Shown in pieces: positions 45,874-55,107 of a stretch of 64,000 nt of DNA. Below the pieces are notes generated by a model, which did not search any database, was not told the origin of the DNA, and was given only the letters and a program-made list of their open reading frames with translations. The position numbers and the translations under genes are program-made. Position 1 is the stretch's first letter, and every line of letters begins with the position of its first letter. The stretch is from an uncultured Pirellulales bacterium. GTDB taxonomy: Bacteria > Planctomycetota > Planctomycetia > Pirellulales > Thermoguttaceae. The DNA lies in the NCBI GenBank assembly GCA_938015445.1, contig CALLPE010000016.1, positions 1 through 64,000 of the forward strand. The letters are read 5' to 3'.

Positions 45874-46551
45874 TTAGCCGGCCAGCACTTCGTCGATCAG
45901 GCGCCGCGGCACACCGATATCCAGCACGTGAACCTGACCGGTGTATTGCTCGGCCCCCGGCACGAGGAACCCTCGCTTGGCCGCCACAAAGGTAAACGTG
46001 TGCGCAGCGCGCACCGTGTGTTTGGCCGTCTCTCCGGTGTCGCAGTCCAAACCGCTGGGCAGGTCCACTGCCACGATCGGGGTGCCTGAACCATTGATCT
46101 GAGCGATCACTTGATCGACCGGCGGACGCGGGTCGCCCACTGCACCCGTGCCCAGCAGCGCATAGACGATCCATGCGGCGTCGTGCAAATGGCGTTCGAG
46201 TCGGGCCGGATCGTGCGATTTGCCGAACATTTCGATGGGAACCCCACAACGCTGAAGGATGCGAAAATTACAGCCCGCGTCACCGGAAAGCTCGTCTTCC
46301 TCGGCCCAGACCAAAACGCGCACCGCGTGACCGCGCAAGTCCAGATGTCGTGCCAGCACAAACCCGTCGCCAGCGTTGTTCCCTTTACCGCAACAAATTG
46401 CCACTGGGCCGCGGATGCCGAGCTGCTCCAAGCGGTCGGCGCACCCACGGCCAGCATTTTCCATCAAAACAAGCCCAGAAATACCCCATACCTCTATGGC
46501 ATGGCGATCAACCTGTCGGACCTGTTTGCGCGTCAGTACGAGCGGTTGCAT
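45874..46551 (-). CDS. nnrE: NAD(P)H-hydrate epimerase
   Basis: Repairs damaged NADH and NADPH by epimerising the R-hydrate so that a dehydratase can restore the cofactor. The 225-residue YjeF_N-type Rossmann domain has MENAGRG near the start, the CGKGNNAGDGFVLARHL loop, and the AVDLPSGLDCDTG motif. There is no fused C-terminal dehydratase, so the ADP-dependent partner must be encoded elsewhere. Convergent with the PDZ gene and divergent from the HpaI-type aldolase gene. Confidence 0.93.
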   Translation of the reverse strand: MQPLVLTRKQVRQVDRHAIEVWGISGLVLMENAGRGCADRLEQLGIRGPVAICCGKGNNAGDGFVLARHLDLRGHAVRVLVWAEEDELSGDAGCNFRILQRCGVPIEMFGKSHDPARLERHLHDAAWIVYALLGTGAVGDPRPPVDQVIAQINGSGTPIVAVDLPSGLDCDTGETAKHTVRAAHTFTFVAAKRGFLVPGAEQYTGQVHVLDIGVPRRLIDEVLAG

Positions 46552-46562
46552 GAAAGGCAGTC

Positions 46563-46571
46563 TGCTATACT
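46563..46571 (+). promoter_or_regulatory. Extended -10 element for the HpaI-type gene
   Basis: TGCTATACT has TG one base before TATACT (46566-46571), the extended -10 arrangement. The -35 region is poor. It implies a leader of about 240 bases. Confidence 0.35.
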
Positions 46572-46817
46572 GTGGCTGTATTCCCCGGTCGTTTCATGTG
46601 CTGTTGCGAATGGTCACAAACATTTTATCGCGTGTTGTTTCCCATCAAAGCGGGTTTGCGGGAAACTTTATTCGGCCCGTATCGTTTCTCAGGCAAACCC
46701 AATTCGGTCGCCAGTGGGAGTTGCAACGCTAGTATCGCGTGAGGTGTTCGACGACCGACCGCCCCCTCATATCCAACGCCCGGCAGGGGCTTGCTGATGC
46801 CGTCGGCTTCGGGAACA

Positions 46818-47621
46818 ATGCTTGCCATGCGGAGCAATTACGTCAAACAAAAGTTGCGTGCTGGGCAGCCGAGCTTCGGTACGTGGCTGTCGCTGGGCAG
46901 CTTGCACGCCACGCGGGTATTGGCCCGCAGCGGTTTCGACTGGCTGACGCTCGACATGGAGCACGGGCCGTTCGACTGGTCTCATGCAGCGGTGATCTTC
47001 GCGGCTATCGCCGACGCCGGCTGTGTGCCCCTGTGCCGTGTGCCCGCCGGCACGCACGAGTGCATCAAACGAGCGTTGGACGCCGGTGCCTGGGGCATCG
47101 TGGCTCCGATGGTGGAAACTGCCGAGCAAGCCCGGGCGATCATCGCGGCAGCCCGCTACCCGCCGGTCGGCAATCGCAGTGTCGGCGGTGGAATGCACGC
47201 ACTGAACTTCGGGGCGTCGACCGGCGAGTATTACCAGCGGGCCAACGAGGAGATTCTGGTAGTGCTTCAGACGGAAAGCCCACGCGGCGTGGACAGCGCG
47301 CCGTCGATCTACGGGCTGCCGGGGTGCGACGCCATTTTCGTCGGCCCAGTGGACTTGCGCTACAATATGCGTTCGGCCGACGGCGAGTTTCCCAGCCAAG
47401 AGCAGTTCGAAGCGGCGATCGCGCGGGTTATCGAAGTGGGGCGTCAAACGGGAACGCCTACAGGAATCCACGCGATGGATGTTGCCGACGCCCTCCGCCG
47501 CGCTGGGCAGGGAATGCAGTTCATCGCTGTGGCAAGCGACCTGCGAATGATGAACCAGGCGCTGGAGCAAGTGATTGCCGGGCTGAACATCGCCGGTCAA
47601 AAAGACCTTGCCCGATATTAG
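46818..47621 (+). CDS. HpcH/HpaI-family aldolase
   Basis: Class II, metal-dependent aldolase for 2-keto-3-deoxy-type acids, cytoplasmic. Motifs are [18 protein letters not shown] with the metal-linked acidic residue, [14 protein letters not shown], and [11 protein letters not shown]. From the ATG at 46818 it has 267 residues, normal for the family. This start has CGGGA six bases upstream, while ATGs at 46791 and 46827 are alternatives. It stands alone, so the pathway cannot be told from context. Confidence 0.87.
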   Translation: MLAMRSNYVKQKLRAGQPSFGTWLSLGSLHATRVLARSGFDWLTLDMEHGPFDWSHAAVIFAAIADAGCVPLCRVPAGTHECIKRALDAGAWGIVAPMVETAEQARAIIAAARYPPVGNRSVGGGMHALNFGASTGEYYQRANEEILVVLQTESPRGVDSAPSIYGLPGCDAIFVGPVDLRYNMRSADGEFPSQEQFEAAIARVIEVGRQTGTPTGIHAMDVADALRRAGQGMQFIAVASDLRMMNQALEQVIAGLNIAGQKDLARY

Positions 47622-47778
47622 CACCCCACCGCCCTTGTTTTTGCAATCGTCGCCCTGCGTTAATCGACCCTCGAAGTACTATCCACCATCCCTATTTCTT
47701 GTAGTGGGGAATCGGTGAGGTCTTCTCGTCCGATGGTATAGAACAAGTTCTTGTCGGATTGTGTAGAGCAAGAGCGTT

Positions 47779-47873
47779 GTTAAATGGGTTTGTCTTCGTT
47801 AAAGGTATTTGACTTTGTTAAACGTATTCGTCTTTGTTAAATGGATTGGTCTTCATTAAATAGATTGGTCTTC
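47779..47873 (+). repeat. Five 19-bp tandem repeat units
   Basis: Exactly five 19-bp units start at 47779, 47798, 47817, 47836 and 47855, with consensus GTTAAATGGATTGGTCTTC. They are AT-rich against the local GC-rich background. A looser 25-26-bp two-copy repeat precedes them at about 47729-47778. The array ends 28 bp before the stop of the minus-strand LolD-like gene. Confidence 0.85.
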
Positions 47874-47901
47874 AAGCTGAGGCCGTGCTTCTATCAGCGA
47901 T

Positions 47902-48876
47902 TCACTGTTCGATGCGTCCCTCGACCAATCGCACCACACGGTCGGCCTGGCCGGCGATGTACTGATCGTGCGTGACCATCACTATGGTCAGGCCCTGGCG
48001 TTGGTTAAGATTTCGCAGCAAAGCGATGATCTCCTGCCCGGTGCGCTTGTCTAGGTTTCCGGTGGGCTCGTCGGCCAGCAGCAGTTCTGGTTGGGCCACA
48101 AGCGCCCGGGCGATGGCAGCCCGCTGCATCTCGCCTCCCGATAGCTCGCGCGGCTTGTGCTTCAGCCGGTGGCCCAGCCCGACCGATTGCAGCACCTCGG
48201 CAGCCCGGTTTCGCAATTGCTTTCGTCGGCTGAAAAATGTCCACACGCCGTTGGCGATCATCAGGGGCACCAAGACGTTTTCCAAGGCGTTCAATTCTGG
48301 CAGCAGGTGATAAAACTGAAAAATCATGCCGATATGGCGGTTTCGCAGAATATCCCGGGACGGCGCCGGCAAATTGTCGATGCGGTGTCCTTGGAAGTGA
48401 ACCTCGCCACGATCAGGCGCGTCGAGCGTGCCCAGCAGGTGCAACAGGGTGCTCTTTCCCGACCCGCTTTGGCCGACGATTGCCAAGAATTCGCCTTCGC
48501 GCACGGTCAGTTCCACACCCATCAGCACCGGGATGACGATGCTGCCCTTGCGATAGCTCTTGTACAGGCCGACGGTGCGCAGCAAATACGCCGTAGCGTC
48601 GGCGGGCTGGACTTGACTGGGGCGGGCGGCAGGAGTCGGTGGGCTTGACACGGCGGCAGATAACTCGACTGGCTTGCTGGCGGGGAAATGCGGCTTCGGA
48701 ACGGAACCTGCGGCCGGCGAAGCGGCGGGCTTGACGTCGGTTTCTAAGCTGAGGGTGGGACCGCCGTCCAGCGGCAGACCGCCTTTGACCAGCGGCGGCA
48801 CGCGCAGCCGTGGATCTGGCGCAGGCCGTTGCGGACGCGACGCCTGACGAAGAATCCGTTCCAGTTCGTCACTCAT
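47902..48876 (-). CDS. LolD-like ABC transporter ATP-binding protein with N-terminal extension
   Basis: ATPase subunit of a LolCDE/MacB-type transporter, probably for lipoprotein release or extraction of an envelope substrate. Walker A is GQSGSGKSTLLHLLG at about residue 135, the signature is LSGGEMQRAAIARAL and Walker B is ELLLADEPTGNLD, all in order. An extra N-terminal stretch of about 97 residues, rich in Pro, Ala and Ser, precedes the ATPase core and looks disordered; standard LolD is about 230 residues. Its ATG overlaps the stop of the preceding permease gene by eight bases, so translation is probably coupled. Confidence 0.9.
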   Translation of the reverse strand: MSDELERILRQASRPQRPAPDPRLRVPPLVKGGLPLDGGPTLSLETDVKPAASPAAGSVPKPHFPASKPVELSAAVSSPPTPAARPSQVQPADATAYLLRTVGLYKSYRKGSIVIPVLMGVELTVREGEFLAIVGQSGSGKSTLLHLLGTLDAPDRGEVHFQGHRIDNLPAPSRDILRNRHIGMIFQFYHLLPELNALENVLVPLMIANGVWTFFSRRKQLRNRAAEVLQSVGLGHRLKHKPRELSGGEMQRAAIARALVAQPELLLADEPTGNLDKRTGQEIIALLRNLNQRQGLTIVMVTHDQYIAGQADRVVRLVEGRIEQ

Positions 48877-50557
48877 AGCGCAAGGCCTCCACGGGGTGCA
48901 GACGCGCCGCGCGCCACGCCGGCAAGACGCTGGCCGTCACCGCAATAACAATCGCTCCGGCGACGATCCACGAAACAGTCCAAGGATTGACAATGGCGGG
49001 AATCTTGTAGAAGTAGTACACCTGGGGATCGAACACGGGGCGGCCGGTCAGCCAGCCGAGGAAATCGGCGATCTGGTTGATGTATTTGACCAGTACCAAC
49101 CCCAGCACCAGTCCCACGCCCGAACCTACCAGTCCTAACAGTAACCCGTAGCTGAGAAATATTCCCATCACCCCGCCGGCGGGCGCTCCCAGCGCCTTCA
49201 GCACGCCGATGTCGCGTGTTTTTTCCACCACGATCATGAAGAAGATGGCCAGAATGCCGAAGCCTGCTACTGCAATGATCAAAAACAGCAGTACGTTAAG
49301 AATGGCCGTTTCCACTTGCACAGCGGCCAGCAGCGCGTTTTGCTTATCGCGCCAGGTCGAGGCGTGGTACAACATCGGCGAAAAGGCGGCCCGCAGCTTG
49401 TCGCGCACTTGGGCCGGATCGGCGCCGGCTTTGAGTTTTATCTGTATCGAATTGACCATGCCCACGCCGGTGGTCGGGTCGATCATGCCTCGCAACTCTT
49501 GCAAGCGGCGAATAGGCACGAAGACGAACTTGGCGTCGTATTCGCTCATCTTGCTTTCGTACAGATCGACGATGGTGAACTCGTCGCTGATGGCCTGCGG
49601 GGGCATGGCCACATTGGGAATCACCAGCTTGACGTCGTCGCCCGGCAAGCAAAGAAACTGATCCATCCCTTCTGCATCGCGGTAACTGATCAGCCCAATG
49701 CCCACGATCGCCCCGGTGTGCTGCTGGCTGGCCGGGTCGAACGTCGTTCCTTGCTGAGCGTCGTGATTGCTACGGCTGGCAAACGGGTCCTGAGTGGGGG
49801 GAGTTGCCGCCAGCCCCAGGTTTGCAAAGTCCGGCTCGGTCGCGCTTGACGACGGGGCGACGTAGTGCACCTGGCGCTCGGCCGGTTGCGGAGCCTCGCC
49901 CCAATTGTCTTCGACAGCGCCAGTCCGCGGCAGCGGCGCCTGGTGGTCAGCGTGATTCGGCGCCGAATAGCCCGATTGCAACTGCCGCTCCATCCGCATC
50001 AATCGTTCTTCTAGTGCACGGGCCGCGGCGGTGCGGCGGCGGTGCTGCCAGCCGGCTTCGGCCATTTGCGGTCGCAGGGGAGCTTCGGGGCCGGCTTGAT
50101 GGTCACGCAGGTCGTAGCCGCCTTCGCGCAGGTCGAACGAAAGTTTGCGGCGGTTATCCGGATGATTTAGATATTGGGCCAACGCGCTTACATCGGCTTG
50201 AGTGTCGGCGTCGATGCCGATGACAATCACTTCCCGCGTGATCCAGTTCCCGCGGCAAAAGAAAAACATCATTCCCGGCACTACCACCGTAGGGGTCATG
50301 GCCTCGATCTGATCGCCGGCCACTTTGCGAATCTGCTCCATATGCCAATCGGCGTCGGGCATGCCGTTGAGGCTGCGCGATTCCAGCGATAGGTCGGCCA
50401 ACACGCCGTGAATACGATCCTCCATTTCCCTGCGGAAGCCGGCCATCACGGCGTTTACCACGATCAAGGTGGCCACGCCAAGCATCACGCTGACGATCGA
50501 AGCCAGGGCGATGTATCTTGTGCGCAGATAACGCCAGCAAAGCAACAGCTTGTACAT
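48869..50557 (-). CDS. LolC/LolE-like ABC transporter permease with large periplasmic insertion
   Basis: Inner-membrane permease of the LolC/E, MacB-FtsX class. One N-terminal helix (about residues 17-40), a large extracytoplasmic domain, then three C-terminal helices (near 445-470, 495-525 and 535-558). At 562 residues it is about 150 longer than LolC. The excess lies in the periplasmic domain at about 118-280, an Arg/Gln/Pro-rich, probably disordered or helical stretch. The ATG at 50557 was chosen because it starts the MYKLLLCWRYLRTRYIA membrane-entry pattern. It follows lysS and precedes the LolD-like ATPase on the same strand. Confidence 0.88.
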   Translation of the reverse strand: MYKLLLCWRYLRTRYIALASIVSVMLGVATLIVVNAVMAGFRREMEDRIHGVLADLSLESRSLNGMPDADWHMEQIRKVAGDQIEAMTPTVVVPGMMFFFCRGNWITREVIVIGIDADTQADVSALAQYLNHPDNRRKLSFDLREGGYDLRDHQAGPEAPLRPQMAEAGWQHRRRTAAARALEERLMRMERQLQSGYSAPNHADHQAPLPRTGAVEDNWGEAPQPAERQVHYVAPSSSATEPDFANLGLAATPPTQDPFASRSNHDAQQGTTFDPASQQHTGAIVGIGLISYRDAEGMDQFLCLPGDDVKLVIPNVAMPPQAISDEFTIVDLYESKMSEYDAKFVFVPIRRLQELRGMIDPTTGVGMVNSIQIKLKAGADPAQVRDKLRAAFSPMLYHASTWRDKQNALLAAVQVETAILNVLLFLIIAVAGFGILAIFFMIVVEKTRDIGVLKALGAPAGGVMGIFLSYGLLLGLVGSGVGLVLGLVLVKYINQIADFLGWLTGRPVFDPQVYYFYKIPAIVNPWTVSWIVAGAIVIAVTASVLPAWRAARLHPVEALRYE

Positions 50558-50675
50558 ACAGATGTGCTCTCGTTGATTTTCGTCCGTGAGTCGGGTTCTG
50601 CCGCCATTGCCGCCGGCGTTTCGGCGGGAAAGCCGGCCACGCACCAAAGGTGAATCGCCCCCCGGGCGGCCGCCC

Positions 50676-52199
50676 CTACTGTGCTTCCGGCCGCAACAGG
50701 GGGAACAGGATCACATCGCGGATGGTGGGCGTGTCGGTCAGCAACATCACCAGCCGGTCTATGCCGATCCCCAGTCCGCCTGCCGGCGGCATCCCATGCC
50801 GCAAAGCACGGATGAAATCGCGGTCCATGCGAGCCATGGACTGTTCTTCTGGCAAACCTTCCAATTGTCGGCTGAAAAGCTCCTCTTGCAGGTCCGGGTC
50901 GTTTAGTTCGGTGTAAGCGTTGGCGATCTCCATGCCGCACACGTATAGCTCGAACCGTTCGGCGATGTCGGGCCTGTGGCGCTTGCGCTTGGTAAGCGGG
51001 CAGATGCTGGCCGGATAGTCGATGACGAACACCGGCCCAATCAAGGCGTCTTCCACCTTGGCCTCGAAAACTTCGCTCTTGATCACATCCGGATGTTTGC
51101 CGGCGGTTTCCAGGCCGATCTGCGTGGCGTAACGGCGGATGGCTTCCGGGTCGTCGGCAGGCACGCCGGTATGCTCGGCGAACACTTCGTCGTAGGTTCG
51201 CCGGGCAAAAGGCGCCGTGAAGTCGAGCTTCTGACCGGCAAACTGCATTTGGGCCGGGTCTGCGCCAATGGCACGAATCGCCTGAAGGACGATCTGCTCG
51301 GTCAGCTCCATCATGGTGTGATAGTCGCCGTAGGCCTGGTAGGCTTCGAGCATGGTAAACTCGGGATTATGTCGCGGGCTGATGCCCTCGTTGCGATATA
51401 CCCGACCCAATTCGTACACCCGCTCTAATCCGCCTACCAGCAGCCGCTTCAAATGCAACTCTAGGGCGATACGCAGATACAAGTCGATGTCCAGGGCGTT
51501 GTGATGGGTGATGAACGGACGGGCGGCCGCTCCGCCGGCGATGGCGTGCAGCGTCGGGCCTTCCACTTCCACGAATCCGTGGTCGGCCAGCGTTTGACGC
51601 ACCGATTGTACGATGTGCGTGCGTTTGAGGAACCGTTGCAAAACGCCTTCGTTGTACGCGAGGTCGAGGTATCGCATCCGCTGGCGCAGTTCCGGGTCTT
51701 GCAGCCCGTGATACTTCTCCGGCGGCGGCTCCAGCGACTTTGTGAGGAAGTGCAGTTGGCTGACGAAGATGCTCAGCTCGCCGGTGCGCGTGCGATTCAG
51801 CTCGCCGTCGACGCCGATGATGTCGCCTAGGTCGAGCTGCTGGGCCAATTGCCAGTTCTGCTCGCCCACCTGGCTCTTGCCAATGAGCAACTGAATCTGT
51901 CCGGTCCAGTCCCGCAGGTCGAGGAACATCAACTTGCCGGCACGCCGTTGAAGCACTATACGCCCAGCGGCGCGGACTAGCGGGCCATGCATCTCGGGCG
52001 GCTGGCCGACATGGCAATCGCCGGCACCTACAGCCACGATCTCGCTTTCTCGATTGCGGATGGCGGCGATCGGCTGGGTGTTGTCGAATCGGCCACCCCA
52101 CGGGTCGATACCCATTTCCGCTATTTTGCGCAGTTTCTCCCGTCGTGCCGCTTCAAGCGGGTTTATCGATTCCGGCACATTTTTGCTAGACGTATTCAT
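50676..52199 (-). CDS. lysS: Lysyl-tRNA synthetase, class II
   Basis: Charges tRNA-Lys. The 507-residue protein has an N-terminal OB-fold anticodon domain (GRIVLQRRAGKLMFLDLRD). The class II catalytic core has motif 2 (RVYRNEGISPRHNPEFTMLE) and motif 3 (GLGIGIDRLVMLLTDTPTIR). Length and order are normal. It is first in the minus-strand run lysS - permease - ATPase, with 118 bp before the permease gene. Confidence 0.96.
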   Translation of the reverse strand: MNTSSKNVPESINPLEAARREKLRKIAEMGIDPWGGRFDNTQPIAAIRNRESEIVAVGAGDCHVGQPPEMHGPLVRAAGRIVLQRRAGKLMFLDLRDWTGQIQLLIGKSQVGEQNWQLAQQLDLGDIIGVDGELNRTRTGELSIFVSQLHFLTKSLEPPPEKYHGLQDPELRQRMRYLDLAYNEGVLQRFLKRTHIVQSVRQTLADHGFVEVEGPTLHAIAGGAAARPFITHHNALDIDLYLRIALELHLKRLLVGGLERVYELGRVYRNEGISPRHNPEFTMLEAYQAYGDYHTMMELTEQIVLQAIRAIGADPAQMQFAGQKLDFTAPFARRTYDEVFAEHTGVPADDPEAIRRYATQIGLETAGKHPDVIKSEVFEAKVEDALIGPVFVIDYPASICPLTKRKRHRPDIAERFELYVCGMEIANAYTELNDPDLQEELFSRQLEGLPEEQSMARMDRDFIRALRHGMPPAGGLGIGIDRLVMLLTDTPTIRDVILFPLLRPEAQ

Positions 52200-52522
52200 T
52201 CAACGCAGTTTCGGGCTCGTGATACTTGCTGTGCCCTCGGCCCACTCTGATAGCTTCTGAGCTTAGCATTCCGATAAAGGTAGACGGTCTTTGCCGGGCA
52301 GTACGCCCCGGTAATACCAACTTACCCCCCCTTGCTTTCGCCGCTGACGGCACGGCTCCCATTGTCGGCCGCCGCCTGCGCGCAGTAATTCTGCCAAGTT
52401 GCAGCATTTTAATGTGCTGCCAGGGGGCGTCAACGCCGAAAAAGGCATGGACCAGGCTGCCGAAAGCCCTTTGGGCCGTTGGGGCACCAGGCCAAAAAGC
52501 TTCGCCTGCGCACACATAGGCG
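52200..52522. other. Gap between kinase and lysS, nothing recognised
   Basis: 323 bp with a CCCCCCC tract near 52325 and no gene, terminator or repeat that I can support. Confidence 0.4.
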
Positions 52523-54214
52523 CTAATGGGCTGTGGTGCGAGCAGCGGCCGGCAGCACAGCCGGCAATTCTAGCGTAAAGGTAGTCTCTTCGCCCGGTCG
52601 GCTGTCAACCAGGATGCGTCCACCGTGCTCTGTAAGGATTTTCTGGCTTACCGGGAGTCCAAGTCCGGTTCCGCGGTTTTTCTTGCTGGAATGGAAGGGC
52701 TTGAAGATTTTCGGCAACTCCTCTGGCGGTATGCCCGGCCCATTGTCCCGCACGCTGATGCGCACCAGCGACGCACTGGGGAGATAGTCGGTGCGAACTT
52801 CTACGCGCCCTCCGCCGCTGGGACGTTCGGCAGCCGCCTCGATGGCGTTGGTCACCACGTTGAGCACTGCCCGGTGCAGACCTTCGGGATCGAACACCAT
52901 GTCCGGCATTTCGGGTGCGGGCCGCCAATGCAGTTCGACCGAGTGTTCGTCGGCGGCCGACTGGGCCAGCTCGATCACGTCGGCCACAGTTTGGTTTATG
53001 CTGGCGGTGGTCAGGTCCGGCTCCCGCTCTTTGCTGAAGGTGAGCATGTCCATGACCAGGGCGGAGATTTTGTTCTGGTTTTTTTCTACTATCTTCCAGC
53101 CTTTGGCCACAAGTTGCTCGTCGTGTTGTTTCAGCCCCATCTCGATCAAATAGCTGCCGCCGCGGATGCCTTGCAAGATGTTTTTAATGTGATGGGAAAG
53201 CGTGGCCACGGTCTGCCCGATGGCCGCCAAACGCTCGGCCTGCACCAGGGCCGAGTAGTACCAGGTGTCTTCTACGGCCAGGGCCGCTTGGTGGGCGATG
53301 GCGATCAGCAGTTTCAGATGATCTTCGGTGAACTTCGGAACGCCGCCTTTTTGGATCACCTCGTGTGGCGGGGTAGAGGTGTCGATGTAAATCACCCCCA
53401 CCACATCGTATCGCCCTTGCATAGGCACGCAGATCGCTTCGCGAATGCCCGACTGCACGATGCTTGCCGCCGGGCTGAAGCGTTCATCCTGCCGCGCGTC
53501 GCTGGTGAGCACGCCTTCGTTGCGCTGCACCACGTAGTCCAGAATCGTTTTGCTGATGGCGATCTTCTCGTCCGATTGCCACCCGTGCCGCGAACGACGA
53601 ACCTTGGGCACCAGCGTTTTCGATGCCGGGTCCACCAGCATTATGCAGCCGCGGTCGGCCTCGACCCATTCGAATATCAGCTCCATGATGCGCCGCAGCA
53701 GTTCGTCGATATCCAGCGTATGGCTAACCGCCAAGGCGGTGCGATACATCACTTGCAAGTTGCTGCGCGCCCGGGCCAACCAGGAGTTCTGCGGCAGCTC
53801 GGCATCGAAATCGAAGATGCGACTTCCTTCGGCCTGACTGAGCGAACGGACGATGCGCGACCGATCGTCGATGGCAGCCGCCGGGGCGATGTGCACTGCG
53901 TTGGCGAGTTGTTCGGGCGACTCTTCGGGGATGCCGGTGTACAGGAGCAACGTCCCGCCTACCTGCACCTGGTCGCCGCTAGACAACACGTGGTACCGAA
54001 CGGGCTGCCCATTTACGAAAGTGCCGTTGGAACTGTTCAGGTCGCAGATGGCGTAATGGTTGCCGACCCTGCGCAACTCGGCGTGTTGGCGGGAAACTTC
54101 GCTGTCGTGCAGTTGGATGTCGTTGGAGGCGTCGCGCCCCAGCCGGAGCAGCTCGGCGTCCAGCTCGAACCGCATCCCTTGGTCATTGCCGCGTATAACA
54201 AACAGCGAAGCCAC
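52523..54214 (-). CDS. FHA-GAF sensor histidine kinase
   Basis: A 563-residue cytoplasmic histidine kinase with no membrane helix. The N-terminal FHA domain (residues 1-94) has LGRDASNDIQL, SRQHAEL and NSSNGTFVNG, the phosphothreonine-binding loops. A GAF domain (about 160-315) comes next. The dimerisation and phosphoacceptor helix is ATLSHHIKNILQG with His341, and the ATPase shows NVVTNAIEAA, RDNGPGIPPEE and GTGLGLPVSQK. The FHA-GAF combination suggests input from protein threonine phosphorylation plus a small ligand. The nearest response regulator is the divergent HD-GYP gene at 55108. Confidence 0.92.
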   Translation of the reverse strand: MASLFVIRGNDQGMRFELDAELLRLGRDASNDIQLHDSEVSRQHAELRRVGNHYAICDLNSSNGTFVNGQPVRYHVLSSGDQVQVGGTLLLYTGIPEESPEQLANAVHIAPAAAIDDRSRIVRSLSQAEGSRIFDFDAELPQNSWLARARSNLQVMYRTALAVSHTLDIDELLRRIMELIFEWVEADRGCIMLVDPASKTLVPKVRRSRHGWQSDEKIAISKTILDYVVQRNEGVLTSDARQDERFSPAASIVQSGIREAICVPMQGRYDVVGVIYIDTSTPPHEVIQKGGVPKFTEDHLKLLIAIAHQAALAVEDTWYYSALVQAERLAAIGQTVATLSHHIKNILQGIRGGSYLIEMGLKQHDEQLVAKGWKIVEKNQNKISALVMDMLTFSKEREPDLTTASINQTVADVIELAQSAADEHSVELHWRPAPEMPDMVFDPEGLHRAVLNVVTNAIEAAAERPSGGGRVEVRTDYLPSASLVRISVRDNGPGIPPEELPKIFKPFHSSKKNRGTGLGLPVSQKILTEHGGRILVDSRPGEETTFTLELPAVLPAAARTTAH

Positions 54215-55107
54215 GGCGCGTTATTCTCCGGGCGACTGGCCGCCTGAACAGCCGCACCCGAAGCGGCACAGCGACCGCGCAACCGCGGCCCGCTCGGCTC
54301 AGAAGCCCGCCGGGAATCAACCCCTCCCGACAAGTTGCCGCCTGCGATGCGGCCCATTACCCCAATAATTTTTCGATTTTACGAGTCAGCGGGCCATAGT
54401 GATAGGGCTTGGCGGCGAATTCTTCGACCACTGTGGGACACACCGCGCGGTGGACGCGGCCCGGCAAAATTATGTGGTGGAGTGGTAGTCTTGAGATTGA
54501 TACTCACTAGCGGATGATACGGGCTGCCCAACATCGCCATCTAAATCGAACACGATCACGGCCGGACTGTGCATGGCAGCCAACTATACTGCCTTGCAAC
54601 GGCTGGGCCGCGGCCAACGAGGCGACATCGGAAGTGAAGACTCGGTTGAGGCCTGTCAAACTAACCCGCTCGGGAAACTTGGTTTTCCGCGGCAGTTACA
54701 TTGCTAACGGGCTTCGGCGTTTCAGGGATATACCCAGCATACCGGGGCGCCGGCAGAGATGTCTTTTCCGCTTCGATCGGCATACTCGGCAAAAGCTAAC
54801 TTCCACCAGAAGCAGTAAATTCTTTACCTCTCCGGAGGAGGGTTCCGAATCGGTGCGTCTTTGCCAATCGCTAACCTATTATTTTATTGTGGCGATTCAT
54901 CGTGGTGCGAAATCAGACTTCGGTCGTGACAAAACGCGGCCTTGATGTTCCATCTTTGGTTTGCTGCCTGCCGCTTAAACTAGGAGTTTGTGCTCGCCGC
55001 AATCGCGATGTAAACGGGTTGACCTAAGCGTGGCACTCTCACGTTGCGCCGTTGGCGTCTGGTTCGGGCAGGTGCCCCAACGGCCCAATTAGCCAGGAGG
55101 CCGTCAG
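54215..55107. other. Divergent region between kinase and HD-GYP regulator
   Basis: 893 bp. Short open frames here lack codon bias or family resemblance. A near-palindrome CCTCTCCGGAGGAGG lies near 54827. No promoter assigned with confidence. Confidence 0.4.

Noticed and set aside
54514-54945. 143-codon open frame on the plus strand
   Set aside because: Composition resembles translated non-coding sequence, no ribosome site, no recognisable motif.
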